Under the pieces are notes generated by a model, which saw only the letters and a list, made by a program, of their open reading frames with translations, did no database searches and was not told the DNA's origin. From Halapricum desulfuricans (GTDB lineage Archaea; Halobacteriota; Halobacteria; Halobacteriales; Haloarculaceae): a stretch of DNA of 64,000 nucleotides. This document shows, in pieces, positions 42,192-51,674 of the stretch. The position numbers and the translations under genes are program-made. The stretch is taken from assembly GCF_017094525.1 (NCBI RefSeq), contig NZ_CP064788.1, positions 2,279,030-2,343,029 of the forward strand, given 5' to 3'. The stretch's first letter is position 1; every line of letters begins with the position of its first letter.

Positions 42192-44350
42192 GCGACGCAT
42201 ATCGGAGACGACTCGTCGATACGGGTTCGACGGGGTACGACCGCATCGCCGCCGGAACTGTCGGAGCCGCGTTTCTCCTCTTCGCCGCGGCCGTGGGCAC
42301 GTTCTTCGGCTGGGTTCCGACCGGCGAAGCGGGGCTGACGTCGTTCGGCATCGCCCTGCTCGGTCTCGGACTGGTCACCGCCGCGCTCGGGGTCGCGTCG
42401 TACCGGCTTGACGTTGCGACGACGCCCAGCGAGTCGCCAGGGCTCGTCGCCGGGGCCGTTCTCGCGCTGCTCTGGCTGTCGACGGCGGGCGCTGTCGCCG
42501 GCGGGACGCTCGGGACGGTCGGCTGGGTGCCGGCGATAGTCGTCGGTGTCGGGATCGGATACGCGACGCTCGCGTCGCCAGAGGACCTCGGCTCGACGCT
42601 TCCCGTCGGGGCCTTCCTCGTGTTGGTCGGGGCACTCGTCGCTGCCGGCGTGCTCGGTCCCGAATGGGCGTGGGAATCGTCGGCGTTCGCAGCGACGTTC
42701 CCAGCCGACGTCGTCGTCCCGCTGTTGGCGCTTCTGGGCAGTCTGCTCGCGGGCTGGACCGCCGGGAAGGCGTACGGCGGCTTCGGCGCGCGCGGCCGGC
42801 AGCACGGCGCGTTTCTGCTCGTCTCGCTGGTCGTCTTCCTCGTCATGGGCGTGCTCGCGTTCCTGCTGCTCTACGTGGCCGAACGCGGTATCGGTACGGC
42901 CGTCGAGAACCTCACAGTCAGCGCCGGAACGTTGCTTCTCTTGGTCGCGCTCCCGCTGTTCGTCTCGGTCCGGCGGGGGCGTCGTGGCCTCGGATCCGCG
43001 TCCGGAGTCACGCTCGTCGCGGTGTACCTGTGGCTCGCACTCGCGGGAACGTTCACGCTCGTGGCCGGGGCCCTCGGGTACGCCGTCGTAACCGGGGACG
43101 CGGTCACGACGGGGACGACGACGATCCAGCCGACGGCGGCCGTCGGCGCGCTACCGGCCGCCCTGGTTAGCGGACTCGCGCTGCTGGCCGTCAGGCAGGT
43201 GAAGCCGTGGCGTCCGTCCGACCGGCGGGCGCGGACGCTCAAGCGCGCCGGCGTTGTTCTCACAGTCGCGCTTGCGGCGGGCGTCCTCGTCGAGCTCTTC
43301 GTTGCGCCCATTGCCGTAGCAGGGGTCTCAGTGTTTGGGACGTTCGCCGTCGCCGTCTGCGCTCTGAGCGGCGCGGCCATCGCCGCGAGACTAGGCACGC
43401 GGCTTCGGGACAGTCCCTCGCCGGCCTCGCTCCCGCCGCTCGAAGCGAGCACGAAGCTGTTCCTCTGGGGAGTGCTGGCCGTGTCTCTGCACGTGCTCGT
43501 CACTGGCACCTCGATCGGAACCCAGACCGCGGGACTGGTCGCCAGCGGGACCATCGACTGGCCGTTCGTCATGAACCCGACCCAGGGGCTCGGGATCCAG
43601 CGCGGGGTCATGCCGGCGCTGATCGGGACCGTCTGGATCGTCATCGGCGCGGTCGTCTTCGCCGTCCCGATCGCGGTCGGCGCCGCCGTGTTCCTGACCG
43701 AGTACGCCGAGGACAGCCTCTTCACCAAGGGGGTCGACGTGGCCACGAACGGCCTCTGGAGCACGCCGAGCATCGTCTTCGGGCTGTTCGGGCTGGCGTT
43801 TATCGTCCCCCGCTTTGGCAACAGCGGGTCGATCTTCGCCTCGCAGCTCGTTCTCGGGTTCATGCTGCTCCCGCTCGTGCTGGTCACGAGCCGGGAAGCG
43901 ATGCAGAGCGTGCCCGACGAGTACCGCGACGCCAGCGCCGCGCTGGGCGTCAGCAAGTGGGACACGATCAGAGAGGTCGTCATCCCCGCCTCGATGCCGG
44001 GGATCATCACCGGCGTCATCCTGGGGGTCGGCCGAATCGCCGGCGAAACGGCACCGCTGTTGCTCGTGTTGAACGGTCCGGTCGCCCCGACGGACACGCC
44101 GGCCGTCCTCTCGAGTTTCGAGGTCGGCCTGACGGCCCAGCCACCGTTCGTGCACGTGACCAATCCCGCGCTGCTCGAGTCGGCGAGCGCGCTCCCTTAT
44201 CAGCTGTACGCGATCATCACGGCCGGCGTGCTCGACGACATGGCGTTCGGCTGGGCGACGGCGTTCGTGTTGCTCGGCGTCGTCCTGTCGTTTTTTGCCG
44301 TAGCCGTCGCGTCGCGGCGCTACTTCCGGAGGAAACTACACCATGACTGA
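42188..44350 (+). CDS. pstA: Phosphate ABC transporter permease PstA with large N-terminal extension (operon 1)
   Basis: A 720-residue protein. Only the last about 290 residues (from about 430) are the normal PstA core, with EAA loop [29 protein letters not shown]. The first 430 residues hold about ten extra hydrophobic segments with no family I know. The motif [12 protein letters not shown] near residue 197 also occurs before the core of PstA2 (542 residues), so the extension seems related but longer here. It overlaps pstB by 8 bp. Confidence 0.92.
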   Translation: MSDAYRRRLVDTGSTGYDRIAAGTVGAAFLLFAAAVGTFFGWVPTGEAGLTSFGIALLGLGLVTAALGVASYRLDVATTPSESPGLVAGAVLALLWLSTAGAVAGGTLGTVGWVPAIVVGVGIGYATLASPEDLGSTLPVGAFLVLVGALVAAGVLGPEWAWESSAFAATFPADVVVPLLALLGSLLAGWTAGKAYGGFGARGRQHGAFLLVSLVVFLVMGVLAFLLLYVAERGIGTAVENLTVSAGTLLLLVALPLFVSVRRGRRGLGSASGVTLVAVYLWLALAGTFTLVAGALGYAVVTGDAVTTGTTTIQPTAAVGALPAALVSGLALLAVRQVKPWRPSDRRARTLKRAGVVLTVALAAGVLVELFVAPIAVAGVSVFGTFAVAVCALSGAAIAARLGTRLRDSPSPASLPPLEASTKLFLWGVLAVSLHVLVTGTSIGTQTAGLVASGTIDWPFVMNPTQGLGIQRGVMPALIGTVWIVIGAVVFAVPIAVGAAVFLTEYAEDSLFTKGVDVATNGLWSTPSIVFGLFGLAFIVPRFGNSGSIFASQLVLGFMLLPLVLVTSREAMQSVPDEYRDASAALGVSKWDTIREVVIPASMPGIITGVILGVGRIAGETAPLLLVLNGPVAPTDTPAVLSSFEVGLTAQPPFVHVTNPALLESASALPYQLYAIITAGVLDDMAFGWATAFVLLGVVLSFFAVAVASRRYFRRKLHHD

Positions 44351-45248
44351 GACGACGATCGCATCCGAACGCGGCACAGACACCGAAATCGAGACGACGA
44401 AAGGCGAGAGCACCGAACGCACGCGCGAGGAGTGGACCGACTACGAGTCCGCCGGCGAGACCGTCCTGTCGGTCTCCGACCTGAACGTCTACTACGGGGA
44501 CGAACACGCACTGAAAGACGTCTCGATGGATATCCCCGAGCAGAGTGTCACGGCGCTGATCGGCCCCTCAGGCTGTGGGAAATCGACGTTCCTGCGGTCG
44601 CTCAATCGGATGAACGACCGCATCAAGAGCGCTCGTGTCGAAGGAACCGTCGAGTTCGATGGGCAGGACATCTATCAGGACGGCGCCGACCTCGTCGAGC
44701 TTCGCAAGCGGATCGGGATGGTGTTTCAGTCACCGAACCCGTTCCCCAAGTCGATTCGCGAGAACGTCGCGTACGGTCCTCGAAAACACGGGGACATCAA
44801 CCGCGGACTGACGGCCCGCCTGCTCGGCCGCGACGAAAAGGACGCGGAAGACCGGCTCGTCGAGCGCACGCTGAAACAGGCGGCCCTGTGGGATGAGGTC
44901 AGCGATCGGCTGAAAGACAACGCGCTCGGGCTCTCGGGCGGCCAGCAACAACGGCTCTGTATCGCCCGGTGTCTGGCCGTCGATCCCGAAGTGATCCTGA
45001 TGGACGAACCGGCGAGCGCACTCGACCCGATCGCAACCTCGAAGATCGAGGACCTCATCGAGGAGCTCGCTGAGGAGTACACCGTCGTCGTCGTCACGCA
45101 CAACATGCAACAGGCTGCCCGAATCTCCGATCAGACTGCCGTGTTCCTCACCGGCGGCGAACTCGTCGAGTACGACGACACCGAGAAGATCTTCGAGAGC
45201 CCCGAGAGCCAGCGCGTCGAGGACTACATCACCGGCAAGTTCGGGTAG
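44343..45248 (+). CDS. pstB: Phosphate ABC transporter ATPase PstB (operon 1)
   Basis: A 301-residue ATPase. An acidic N-terminal extension of about 40 residues precedes the PstB core. Walker A is GPSGCGKST, followed by [10 protein letters not shown]; the signature is [13 protein letters not shown]; Walker B is [12 protein letters not shown]; the H-loop is [12 protein letters not shown]. Its last 101 bases before the penultimate codon end are identical to pstB2. It energises PstSCA phosphate import. Confidence 0.96.
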   Translation: MTETTIASERGTDTEIETTKGESTERTREEWTDYESAGETVLSVSDLNVYYGDEHALKDVSMDIPEQSVTALIGPSGCGKSTFLRSLNRMNDRIKSARVEGTVEFDGQDIYQDGADLVELRKRIGMVFQSPNPFPKSIRENVAYGPRKHGDINRGLTARLLGRDEKDAEDRLVERTLKQAALWDEVSDRLKDNALGLSGGQQQRLCIARCLAVDPEVILMDEPASALDPIATSKIEDLIEELAEEYTVVVVTHNMQQAARISDQTAVFLTGGELVEYDDTEKIFESPESQRVEDYITGKFG

Positions 45249-45250
45249 GG

Positions 45251-45931
45251 ATGTCCGAGCCGTCGCTTTCCGAGCGACCGGCGTCGCTCAGAGACGACGT
45301 CGTCGCGTTCGGGGACTCCGTCCACAACCAGCTCCGGCGAGCGCTGTCGGCGCTGGACACGCTCGATCCGGAACTCGCCCGGACGGTCGTCGACGGCGAC
45401 AGGCTCGTCAACGAGCGATACCTCGACCTCGAACGCGACTGCATCGAGGTGCTCGCGCTGCACCAGCCCGTCGCCAGCGACCTCCGGACGGTCGTCGCCG
45501 CGTTCAAGATCCTCACCGATCTCGAGCGGATCGCCGATCTGGCGGCGAACCTCGCGTCGCTGGTCGAGCCGCTGATGGCCGAGATCCGGGACGACGCGTT
45601 CGCCGCCGTCCGACTGGTCAAGATCGGTGAACTGGCCTCCGAGATGGTCATCGACGCGCTGTACGCCTTTGAGACCGGAGACGCCGAGCTCTGTCGGACT
45701 GTCGTCGACCGCGATGGATCGCTCAACGATCGCTGTCAGGACGCGATGGACACGGTCGTTCGACAGCTGCTGGATCCGACCGAGACGGCCCCGTTCGCTA
45801 GCGTCGCGCCCGACGTCCTCCAGCGGGTGCTCGTCCTCGTGCGCGATCTCGAACGGATCGGCGACCATGCCGCCAACGTCGCGGCCAGGTCCTACTACGC
45901 CTTCGAGGCCGACGACGCGCTGCTGCGGTGA
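45251..45931 (+). CDS. phoU: PhoU phosphate-signalling protein (operon 1)
   Basis: A 226-residue protein with two PhoU helical repeats, each with the RIADLAAN/RIGDHAANVA metal-binding signature (near 95 and 205). It starts two bases after the pstB stop. It presumably restrains PstSCAB when phosphate is ample. It lacks the AbrB domain of the two fusions. Confidence 0.93.
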   Translation: MSEPSLSERPASLRDDVVAFGDSVHNQLRRALSALDTLDPELARTVVDGDRLVNERYLDLERDCIEVLALHQPVASDLRTVVAAFKILTDLERIADLAANLASLVEPLMAEIRDDAFAAVRLVKIGELASEMVIDALYAFETGDAELCRTVVDRDGSLNDRCQDAMDTVVRQLLDPTETAPFASVAPDVLQRVLVLVRDLERIGDHAANVAARSYYAFEADDALLR

Positions 45932-46162
45932 CTGCGGGGAGACGACGTCGCACTGTCGGCTGCAATTTCGTGGAGATCGTTCGGCACTTCGGGCACCGAG
46001 ATGGGAGAGTTGACTACGTACTATTGGGTAGTATGCAGCCCTCCGGAGACGGGTTCTCCCGGAAGCGAGCGTTCATCGGGCGTCTCGGCGTCGCCAGCCT
46101 GAACGCCGTGATACTGCCGCTGTGGCAGGGGGTATATATCCCTATATAGACAACATAGTAAT

Positions 46163-46177
46163 CATAGTAGGATATTT
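46163..46177 (+). promoter_or_regulatory. Pho-type promoter of pst operon 2
   Basis: CATAGTAGGATATTT ends 21 bases before the ATG of pstS2. A second CATAGTA lies ten bases higher (46154-46160), giving a direct repeat. Thirteen of 15 bases match the operon 1 promoter. Confidence 0.65.
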
Positions 46178-46198
46178 AGCCGGTGTCGGGGTTAGCAG

Positions 46199-47284
46199 AT
46201 GGTAATGTGGGATTCCTCTGTAAGCCGGCGTGCCGTACTGGCAGGGTCTGCCGGAGTCGCAGCATCGTTTGTGAGCGGTTGTATCACGACGAGTGCAACG
46301 CCCCCGGGGCAGGACCGTCAGCAGGGAGCCGGACAATCGGATACGCTCCTGAAAACCGGCGGGTCGTCGACAGTGTATCCCATCGTGAAGCTGGCGGCGT
46401 CACACTGGAACGGCAATTATCCGGCGTCGGATCTCGAATACTGGGGTCCGAGCCAGTACGATATTACGACGAGCAAGCGCCTCGCAAACTACTGGGCGAG
46501 CTATTACGGGCTCGACAAAGAGGATCAAAGGACGCCGCCGTTCAACGTTTCCGTCAGTCTGAGCCACTCCGGAACAGGGCTGGAGAACCTGAAGGCGGGC
46601 CGGATTTCGATCGGTAACGCAAGCGCCTCCGTCTCGGCGGAGTTCCCGGAGATGTCCCAGGAGGAGCTCGACAAGTTCGAGAACCACGTGGTCGGCGTCG
46701 ACGCCCAGCCGATCGTCGTCAGCAAGGAGATCTACGAGTCCGGTGTCACCCGGCTGAGTGCCGAACAGCTGAGGCAGATCTACACCGGCGAGATCGACGA
46801 CTGGAGACAGATCGACGGGTACAGCGGCGAGAGCAAATCCATTCAGGCGATCGGCCGGACGCCCGGATCCGGGACGGACACGTCGTTCCGGAAGAACCTC
46901 TTCGGGGATCCGGATACGCCGATTCCGGGAGCCGACCAGCGGAAGGGACAGAACCAGCAGGTGAAAAACATCATCTCGAACTCCGACAACGCGATCGGCT
47001 ACATGGCGCTCGGGTTCGTCGATGACTCCATCGAGACGCTTTCGCTCGCGTTCGACGGGAAAGAGTTCGTCCCGGGTGAGAACCTGTCAGACCCGGACTA
47101 CCCGCTGTCGCGCGACCTCCACTGTTACACCTACGACGGAACCTCGAAAACGGAAGCCGCGTTCCTCAGGATGATCATCAGCGACTTCGGTCAGGAGAAG
47201 TTCGTCAGGGCCTCGAACTACTCGGCGCTGACCGACGAACGACAGCAAAACCAGATGGACGTGTTACCCGATCCAGAACAATGA
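46199..47284 (+). CDS. pstS: Phosphate-binding lipoprotein PstS (operon 2)
   Basis: A 361-residue protein. VSRRAVLAGS is a Tat motif and the lipobox ends FVSGC with C28. No Gly-Asn linker, unlike PstS1; instead a short Gln/Pro-rich one. Phosphate-site segments are GGSSTVYPI, SHSGTGLENL and RTPGSGTDTSFR. The ATG at 46199 lies the right distance below the TATA box. It overlaps pstC2 by 4 bp. Confidence 0.95.
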   Translation: MVMWDSSVSRRAVLAGSAGVAASFVSGCITTSATPPGQDRQQGAGQSDTLLKTGGSSTVYPIVKLAASHWNGNYPASDLEYWGPSQYDITTSKRLANYWASYYGLDKEDQRTPPFNVSVSLSHSGTGLENLKAGRISIGNASASVSAEFPEMSQEELDKFENHVVGVDAQPIVVSKEIYESGVTRLSAEQLRQIYTGEIDDWRQIDGYSGESKSIQAIGRTPGSGTDTSFRKNLFGDPDTPIPGADQRKGQNQQVKNIISNSDNAIGYMALGFVDDSIETLSLAFDGKEFVPGENLSDPDYPLSRDLHCYTYDGTSKTEAAFLRMIISDFGQEKFVRASNYSALTDERQQNQMDVLPDPEQ

Positions 47285-48324
47285 CATCGCTGCAGAGGTT
47301 TGCCTCGGTCGACCCGGGGGAGCAAGCGATCAGCGCGGTCGCTGGGAGCCTCGTCTTTCTGGCGTTCGTATCAGTGTTTGCGCTTCCGCAGGCGACGATT
47401 TACCTTCTCGGCGGCTTCGTCGCCGTGACCGCGTACGGGTGGGTCACTGACCGCGAACAGACGGCGAAGTTCCTGTTTCTGTTGATGACAGTCTCGACGG
47501 TTCTCATCCTGGGACTGATCACGATCTATCTGCTCGTCGAGTCGGTCCCCGCGTTCAGTACGGTCGGGCTCGACCTCTTCGTTCAGACCCAGTGGTCGTC
47601 CGGCGAACAGGTGTACACGCTCGTGCCGATGATCTGGGGGACGTTCGTCACGACGATCATCGCGATGTTCGTGGCCGGGCCGCTGGGCCTCGCTGGCGCG
47701 ATATTCCTCAGCGAAATCGCGCCGGGCTGGGCGCGTGAGATAACCAAGCCGGCGATCGAGGTCATGGCGGGGATCCCGTCGATCGTCTACGGCTTTCTCG
47801 GCTACATCGTCTTCAGCAAGTTTCTCACGCGTGAGGCGACCCTCCAGTTACCGCAACTGGGAAGCCTCTTCGCCGTCGGAATCGTCATCGGACTGATGGC
47901 GCTGCCGACGGTCGTCTCGGTCGCTGAAGACGCGTTGACGGCCGTTCCCGATTCGATGCGGGACGGCTCGCACGCGCTGGGCGTGACCGACTGGCAGACG
48001 ACGAACTCGGTCACGCTCCCCGCGGCGTTCTCCGGCGTCTCGGCGGCTGTCATCCTCGGCGTCGGGCGGGTCGTCGGGGAGACGATGGCCGCCACGGTGA
48101 TCCTTGCGAACGTGACGCGGCTCCCGGATCCGCTGACTGACGTCTTCGGAAACACGATCACGCTCACCAGCCTCATCGCGAACCAGCACGGGACCGCCAG
48201 CGGACTCCAGCTGTCGGTGCTGTTCGCGGCCGGTGTCGTCCTGTTCATCACCGTCATCTCGCTGAGTATCGGCTCGCAGTATATCGAGGCGCGCATGCAG
48301 CGCAAGCTCGGAGGGAAACAATGA
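47281..48324 (+). CDS. pstC: Phosphate ABC transporter permease PstC (operon 2)
   Basis: A 347-residue permease with the same layout as PstC1 but a shorter N-terminus. The core has VPMIWGTFVTTIIAMFVAGPLGLAGAIFLSEIAPG and the EAA loop VAEDALTAVPDSMRDGSHALGVTDW. It overlaps its neighbours by 4 bp on each side. Confidence 0.95.
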   Translation: MTSLQRFASVDPGEQAISAVAGSLVFLAFVSVFALPQATIYLLGGFVAVTAYGWVTDREQTAKFLFLLMTVSTVLILGLITIYLLVESVPAFSTVGLDLFVQTQWSSGEQVYTLVPMIWGTFVTTIIAMFVAGPLGLAGAIFLSEIAPGWAREITKPAIEVMAGIPSIVYGFLGYIVFSKFLTREATLQLPQLGSLFAVGIVIGLMALPTVVSVAEDALTAVPDSMRDGSHALGVTDWQTTNSVTLPAAFSGVSAAVILGVGRVVGETMAATVILANVTRLPDPLTDVFGNTITLTSLIANQHGTASGLQLSVLFAAGVVLFITVISLSIGSQYIEARMQRKLGGKQ

Positions 48325-49949
48325 GCACGGACGTCAGAACGACCTCGCTCGTCGAAGTCGGATCGTCCTCGCGAGAACTGATCGGTGGTGCAGTCGTCGG
48401 AGCGGCAGTGCTGACCGTCGTCGTCGGGTTTCTCAGCGCTGCGATGGTCGTCCCGGCCACGTCGTCGCTGCTCGGGCTCGAAGTCAGCACGTTGATCGGG
48501 GCGCTGCTGGTCGCGTCCGGCCTCGGACTCCTCGCGGCCGGCATCGGATCGGTTCAGGGGACCATCGAGGCCGACCCGACGTACACGCCCGGTATCCCGA
48601 CGGCTGTCACCTACGGATTCGTGTGGGCGATCGCGGCCGGAATCGTCTCGCTCGTCGTGTTCGATTTCGGCGCGCTCTGGCCGCTGGCCGCACTCTCTGT
48701 CGCCGTCGCAGTCGGGATCGGGACGGTGCTCACCCGCGAGGATCTCGGGGTCACGGTCCCGGCGAGCGCGTTCCTCCTCGCGTCCGGCGGAAGCGTTCTC
48801 CTCGGGGTGCTCACCCCCGGCGTCCAGTGGCAGCCCCCGGGCCTGTCGGCGACAGTCACCGGAACCGTGTCGATCCCGGTCGTCGCGATCGTCGGCGGAC
48901 TGCTCGCAGTCTGGTCCGGTGCCAGAGCGTACGGCGGCTTCGGCGCTCGCGGCAGGCAAAACGGCGCGCACGCACTGATCGGGGCCAACGCCATCGCGAT
49001 GATCTCGTTGCTCGTGGTGATCGTGGCGTTCATCGCGGTCAAGGGGTTCGGACCGCTGACAGAGGGAATCAAGTACGGGTTCTACCCCGGGTTCTATCAC
49101 TGGTTCCATTTCCACGTCCCGATCGTCGATACGTACGTCATCGTCCGCGGGCCCGAGATCTGGTTCTACTGGCCGTTCGTCATGGAGCCGTTCCATCAGC
49201 TGGGCTCGCTGCAGAGCGGCGTGCTGCCGGCGATCGTCGGGACCTTCTGGCTCGTGCTCGGGGCAGTGGTGTTCGCGGTCCCGCTCGGCATCGGTGCCGC
49301 CGTGTTCCTCACGGAGTACGCCGAGCAAGGCCGGTTCACGCAGCTCGTCGAGGTCTCTACGAACGGCCTGTGGAGCACGCCGAGTATCGTCTACGGGCTG
49401 TTCGGGCTCGCGTTCCTGGTACCGCGTATCGGCAACGGCCGCTCGATCGTCGCCGGCCAGCTGGTTCTCGGGTTCATGCTCCTGCCGCTGGTCGTTATCA
49501 CGAGTCGGGAAGCGCTACAGAGCGTCCCTGACGAGTACCGCGATGCCAGCGCCGCGCTCGGTGTCAGCAAGTGGCAGACGATCAGAAGCGTCGTCGTTCC
49601 CGCCGCGATGCCCGGCGTCATCACCGGGGTCATCCTCGGCGTCGGCCGGATCGCCGGCGAAACGGCACCGATCCTGCTCGTCACCTCGAGCGACCCGTTC
49701 GAAGACACCGTACCGGACGTCCTCGGCTCGTTCGAACTCACTATGGCGCCGCCCTTCGTGACGAACGAGGCGCTAATGGAAGCATCGAGCGCGCTCCCCT
49801 ACCAGCTGTACGGGCTTATTTCGGCCGGCCTCGGCGACAACCTCGACTTCGCGTGGGGGACCGCACTGGTCCTGCTGATCGTCGTTCTTGGGTTCTACGC
49901 GATCGGTATCGCATCGCGAGTGTACTTCCGACGGAAACTCAACCAATGA
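48321..49949 (+). CDS. pstA: Phosphate ABC transporter permease PstA with N-terminal extension (operon 2)
   Basis: A 542-residue protein. The PstA core occupies about residues 270-542 with EAA loop [29 protein letters not shown]. The N-terminal about 200 residues hold six to seven extra hydrophobic segments and the [13 protein letters not shown] motif shared with PstA1. It overlaps pstB2 by 4 bp. Confidence 0.93.
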   Translation: MSTDVRTTSLVEVGSSSRELIGGAVVGAAVLTVVVGFLSAAMVVPATSSLLGLEVSTLIGALLVASGLGLLAAGIGSVQGTIEADPTYTPGIPTAVTYGFVWAIAAGIVSLVVFDFGALWPLAALSVAVAVGIGTVLTREDLGVTVPASAFLLASGGSVLLGVLTPGVQWQPPGLSATVTGTVSIPVVAIVGGLLAVWSGARAYGGFGARGRQNGAHALIGANAIAMISLLVVIVAFIAVKGFGPLTEGIKYGFYPGFYHWFHFHVPIVDTYVIVRGPEIWFYWPFVMEPFHQLGSLQSGVLPAIVGTFWLVLGAVVFAVPLGIGAAVFLTEYAEQGRFTQLVEVSTNGLWSTPSIVYGLFGLAFLVPRIGNGRSIVAGQLVLGFMLLPLVVITSREALQSVPDEYRDASAALGVSKWQTIRSVVVPAAMPGVITGVILGVGRIAGETAPILLVTSSDPFEDTVPDVLGSFELTMAPPFVTNEALMEASSALPYQLYGLISAGLGDNLDFAWGTALVLLIVVLGFYAIGIASRVYFRRKLNQ

Positions 49950-50866
49950 GCGATTCACAAGCCACACACGAAACAGAGAGCACAGGCATCGAGACGAGCA
50001 CATCCAGTACGACGACGGCTGGCGAAACCGACGAACGGATCGACGACAGCTGGCTCGAGTACGAGTTCGAGGGAGAGCCGAAGCTCTCGGTGCAGAACCT
50101 CGATGTTTACTACGGCGACGAACACGCGCTGAAGGACGTCTCGATGGACATCCCCGAGCAGAGCGTGACGGCGCTCATTGGCCCTTCGGGCTGTGGGAAA
50201 TCGACATTCCTGCGGTCGCTCAACCGGATGAACGACCGGATCAAGAGCGCTCGCGTCGAGGGGACCGTCGAACTCGACGGCCGGGATATCTACCAGGACG
50301 GGACGAACCTCGTCGAATTGCGCAAGCGCGTCGGAATGGTGTTTCAGTCGCCGAATCCCTTCCCGAAGTCGATCAAGGACAACGTCTCTTACGGTCCACG
50401 CAAACACGGGGACATCAACACCGGGTTGCTCGCCAGTCTGCTGGGCAAAGACGAATCGGACAAGGAAGCGGAACTCGTCGAACGCTCGCTCACGCAGGCA
50501 GCGCTGTGGGACGAAGTCAGCGATCGGCTAGACGACAACGCGCTCGGACTCTCGGGCGGTCAGCAACAGCGGCTCTGCATCGCCCGGGCGCTGGCGACCG
50601 ATCCGGAGGTGCTGCTGATGGACGAACCGGCGAGCGCGCTCGACCCCATCGCCACCTCGAAGATCGAGGACCTCATCGAGGAACTCGCCGAGGAGTACAC
50701 CGTCGTCGTCGTCACCCACAACATGCAGCAGGCCGCTCGCATCTCCGATCAGACCGCCGTCTTCCTCACCGGCGGCGAACTCGTCGAGTACGACGACACC
50801 GAGAAGATCTTCGAGAGCCCCGAGAGCCAGCGCGTCGAGGACTACATCACCGGCAAGTTCGGCTAG
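49946..50866 (+). CDS. pstB: Phosphate ABC transporter ATPase PstB (operon 2)
   Basis: A 306-residue ATPase. The acidic Ser/Thr-rich N-terminal extension (about 45 residues) differs from that of PstB1, while the catalytic core is nearly the same: [45 protein letters not shown]. The final part is identical in protein to PstB1. Confidence 0.96.
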   Translation: MSDSQATHETESTGIETSTSSTTTAGETDERIDDSWLEYEFEGEPKLSVQNLDVYYGDEHALKDVSMDIPEQSVTALIGPSGCGKSTFLRSLNRMNDRIKSARVEGTVELDGRDIYQDGTNLVELRKRVGMVFQSPNPFPKSIKDNVSYGPRKHGDINTGLLASLLGKDESDKEAELVERSLTQAALWDEVSDRLDDNALGLSGGQQQRLCIARALATDPEVLLMDEPASALDPIATSKIEDLIEELAEEYTVVVVTHNMQQAARISDQTAVFLTGGELVEYDDTEKIFESPESQRVEDYITGKFG

Positions 50867-50940
50867 TCGTTTCCGCGCGGGCCACGCAGGTTCGACAGTA
50901 AGACTAACGTAGCCCAATCTACCACACAGCATACGAACAA

Positions 50941-51621
50941 ATGCCACGAGAATCCTATCAAGAGAAACTCGACGCCCTCCGCGAGGACGTCCTCTACATG
51001 AGCGAGGTCGTCCTCGATCGCGTCCGGATGGGCCAGGAAGCGCTCCAGCAGAAAGACGAACAGCTCGCACAGGACGTCATCGACAACGACTACGAGATCA
51101 ACCAGCTGTATCTCGATCTCGAACAGGACTGCGTGAACCTCCTCGCGCTCCAGCAGCCGGTCGCCGGCGACCTGCGCTTCATCGCCGCCTCGTTCAAGAT
51201 CATCACCGACCTCGAACGGATCGCCGACCTCGCGACGAACCTCGGCGAGTACACGCTCGAAGCCGACCGTGACGTCTTCCCTGAGGTCGACGCCCAGGAG
51301 ATCGGCGATGCGGTCGTCGAGATGGTTGAAGACGCGATGGACGCCTACGCCGAAGAGGACGTCGACGCCTGTTTCGAGATCGCCGAGCGCGACGACGAGG
51401 TCGACGCGATGTGTGCCGACGCCTCCGATACCGTCATGCGCGATCTGATCGAGCGCGAGGCGACCACGGCGGCCGACGACGAGGACATCGAGCAACTGAT
51501 GACCGACGTTTCGCGACTGCTGTTGACGATCCGCGACCTCGAACGGATCGGCGATCACGCGGTCAACATCGCCGCCCGGACGCTGTACATGGTCGAGAAC
51601 GACGACGAACTCATCTACTGA
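50941..51621 (+). CDS. phoU: PhoU phosphate-signalling protein (operon 2)
   Basis: A 226-residue protein with two PhoU repeats carrying RIADLATNLGEY and RIGDHAVNIAART. It is closer to typical archaeal PhoU than the operon 1 copy. A 74-bp gap separates it from pstB2, so it may have its own start signal (CGACAGTAAGACTAACG above). Confidence 0.94.
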   Translation: MPRESYQEKLDALREDVLYMSEVVLDRVRMGQEALQQKDEQLAQDVIDNDYEINQLYLDLEQDCVNLLALQQPVAGDLRFIAASFKIITDLERIADLATNLGEYTLEADRDVFPEVDAQEIGDAVVEMVEDAMDAYAEEDVDACFEIAERDDEVDAMCADASDTVMRDLIEREATTAADDEDIEQLMTDVSRLLLTIRDLERIGDHAVNIAARTLYMVENDDELIY

Positions 51622-51674
51622 CGCCGTCCGGTCCTCCACTCGCCCGATAACGGCACCCGCAAGTCACGTGTCTG

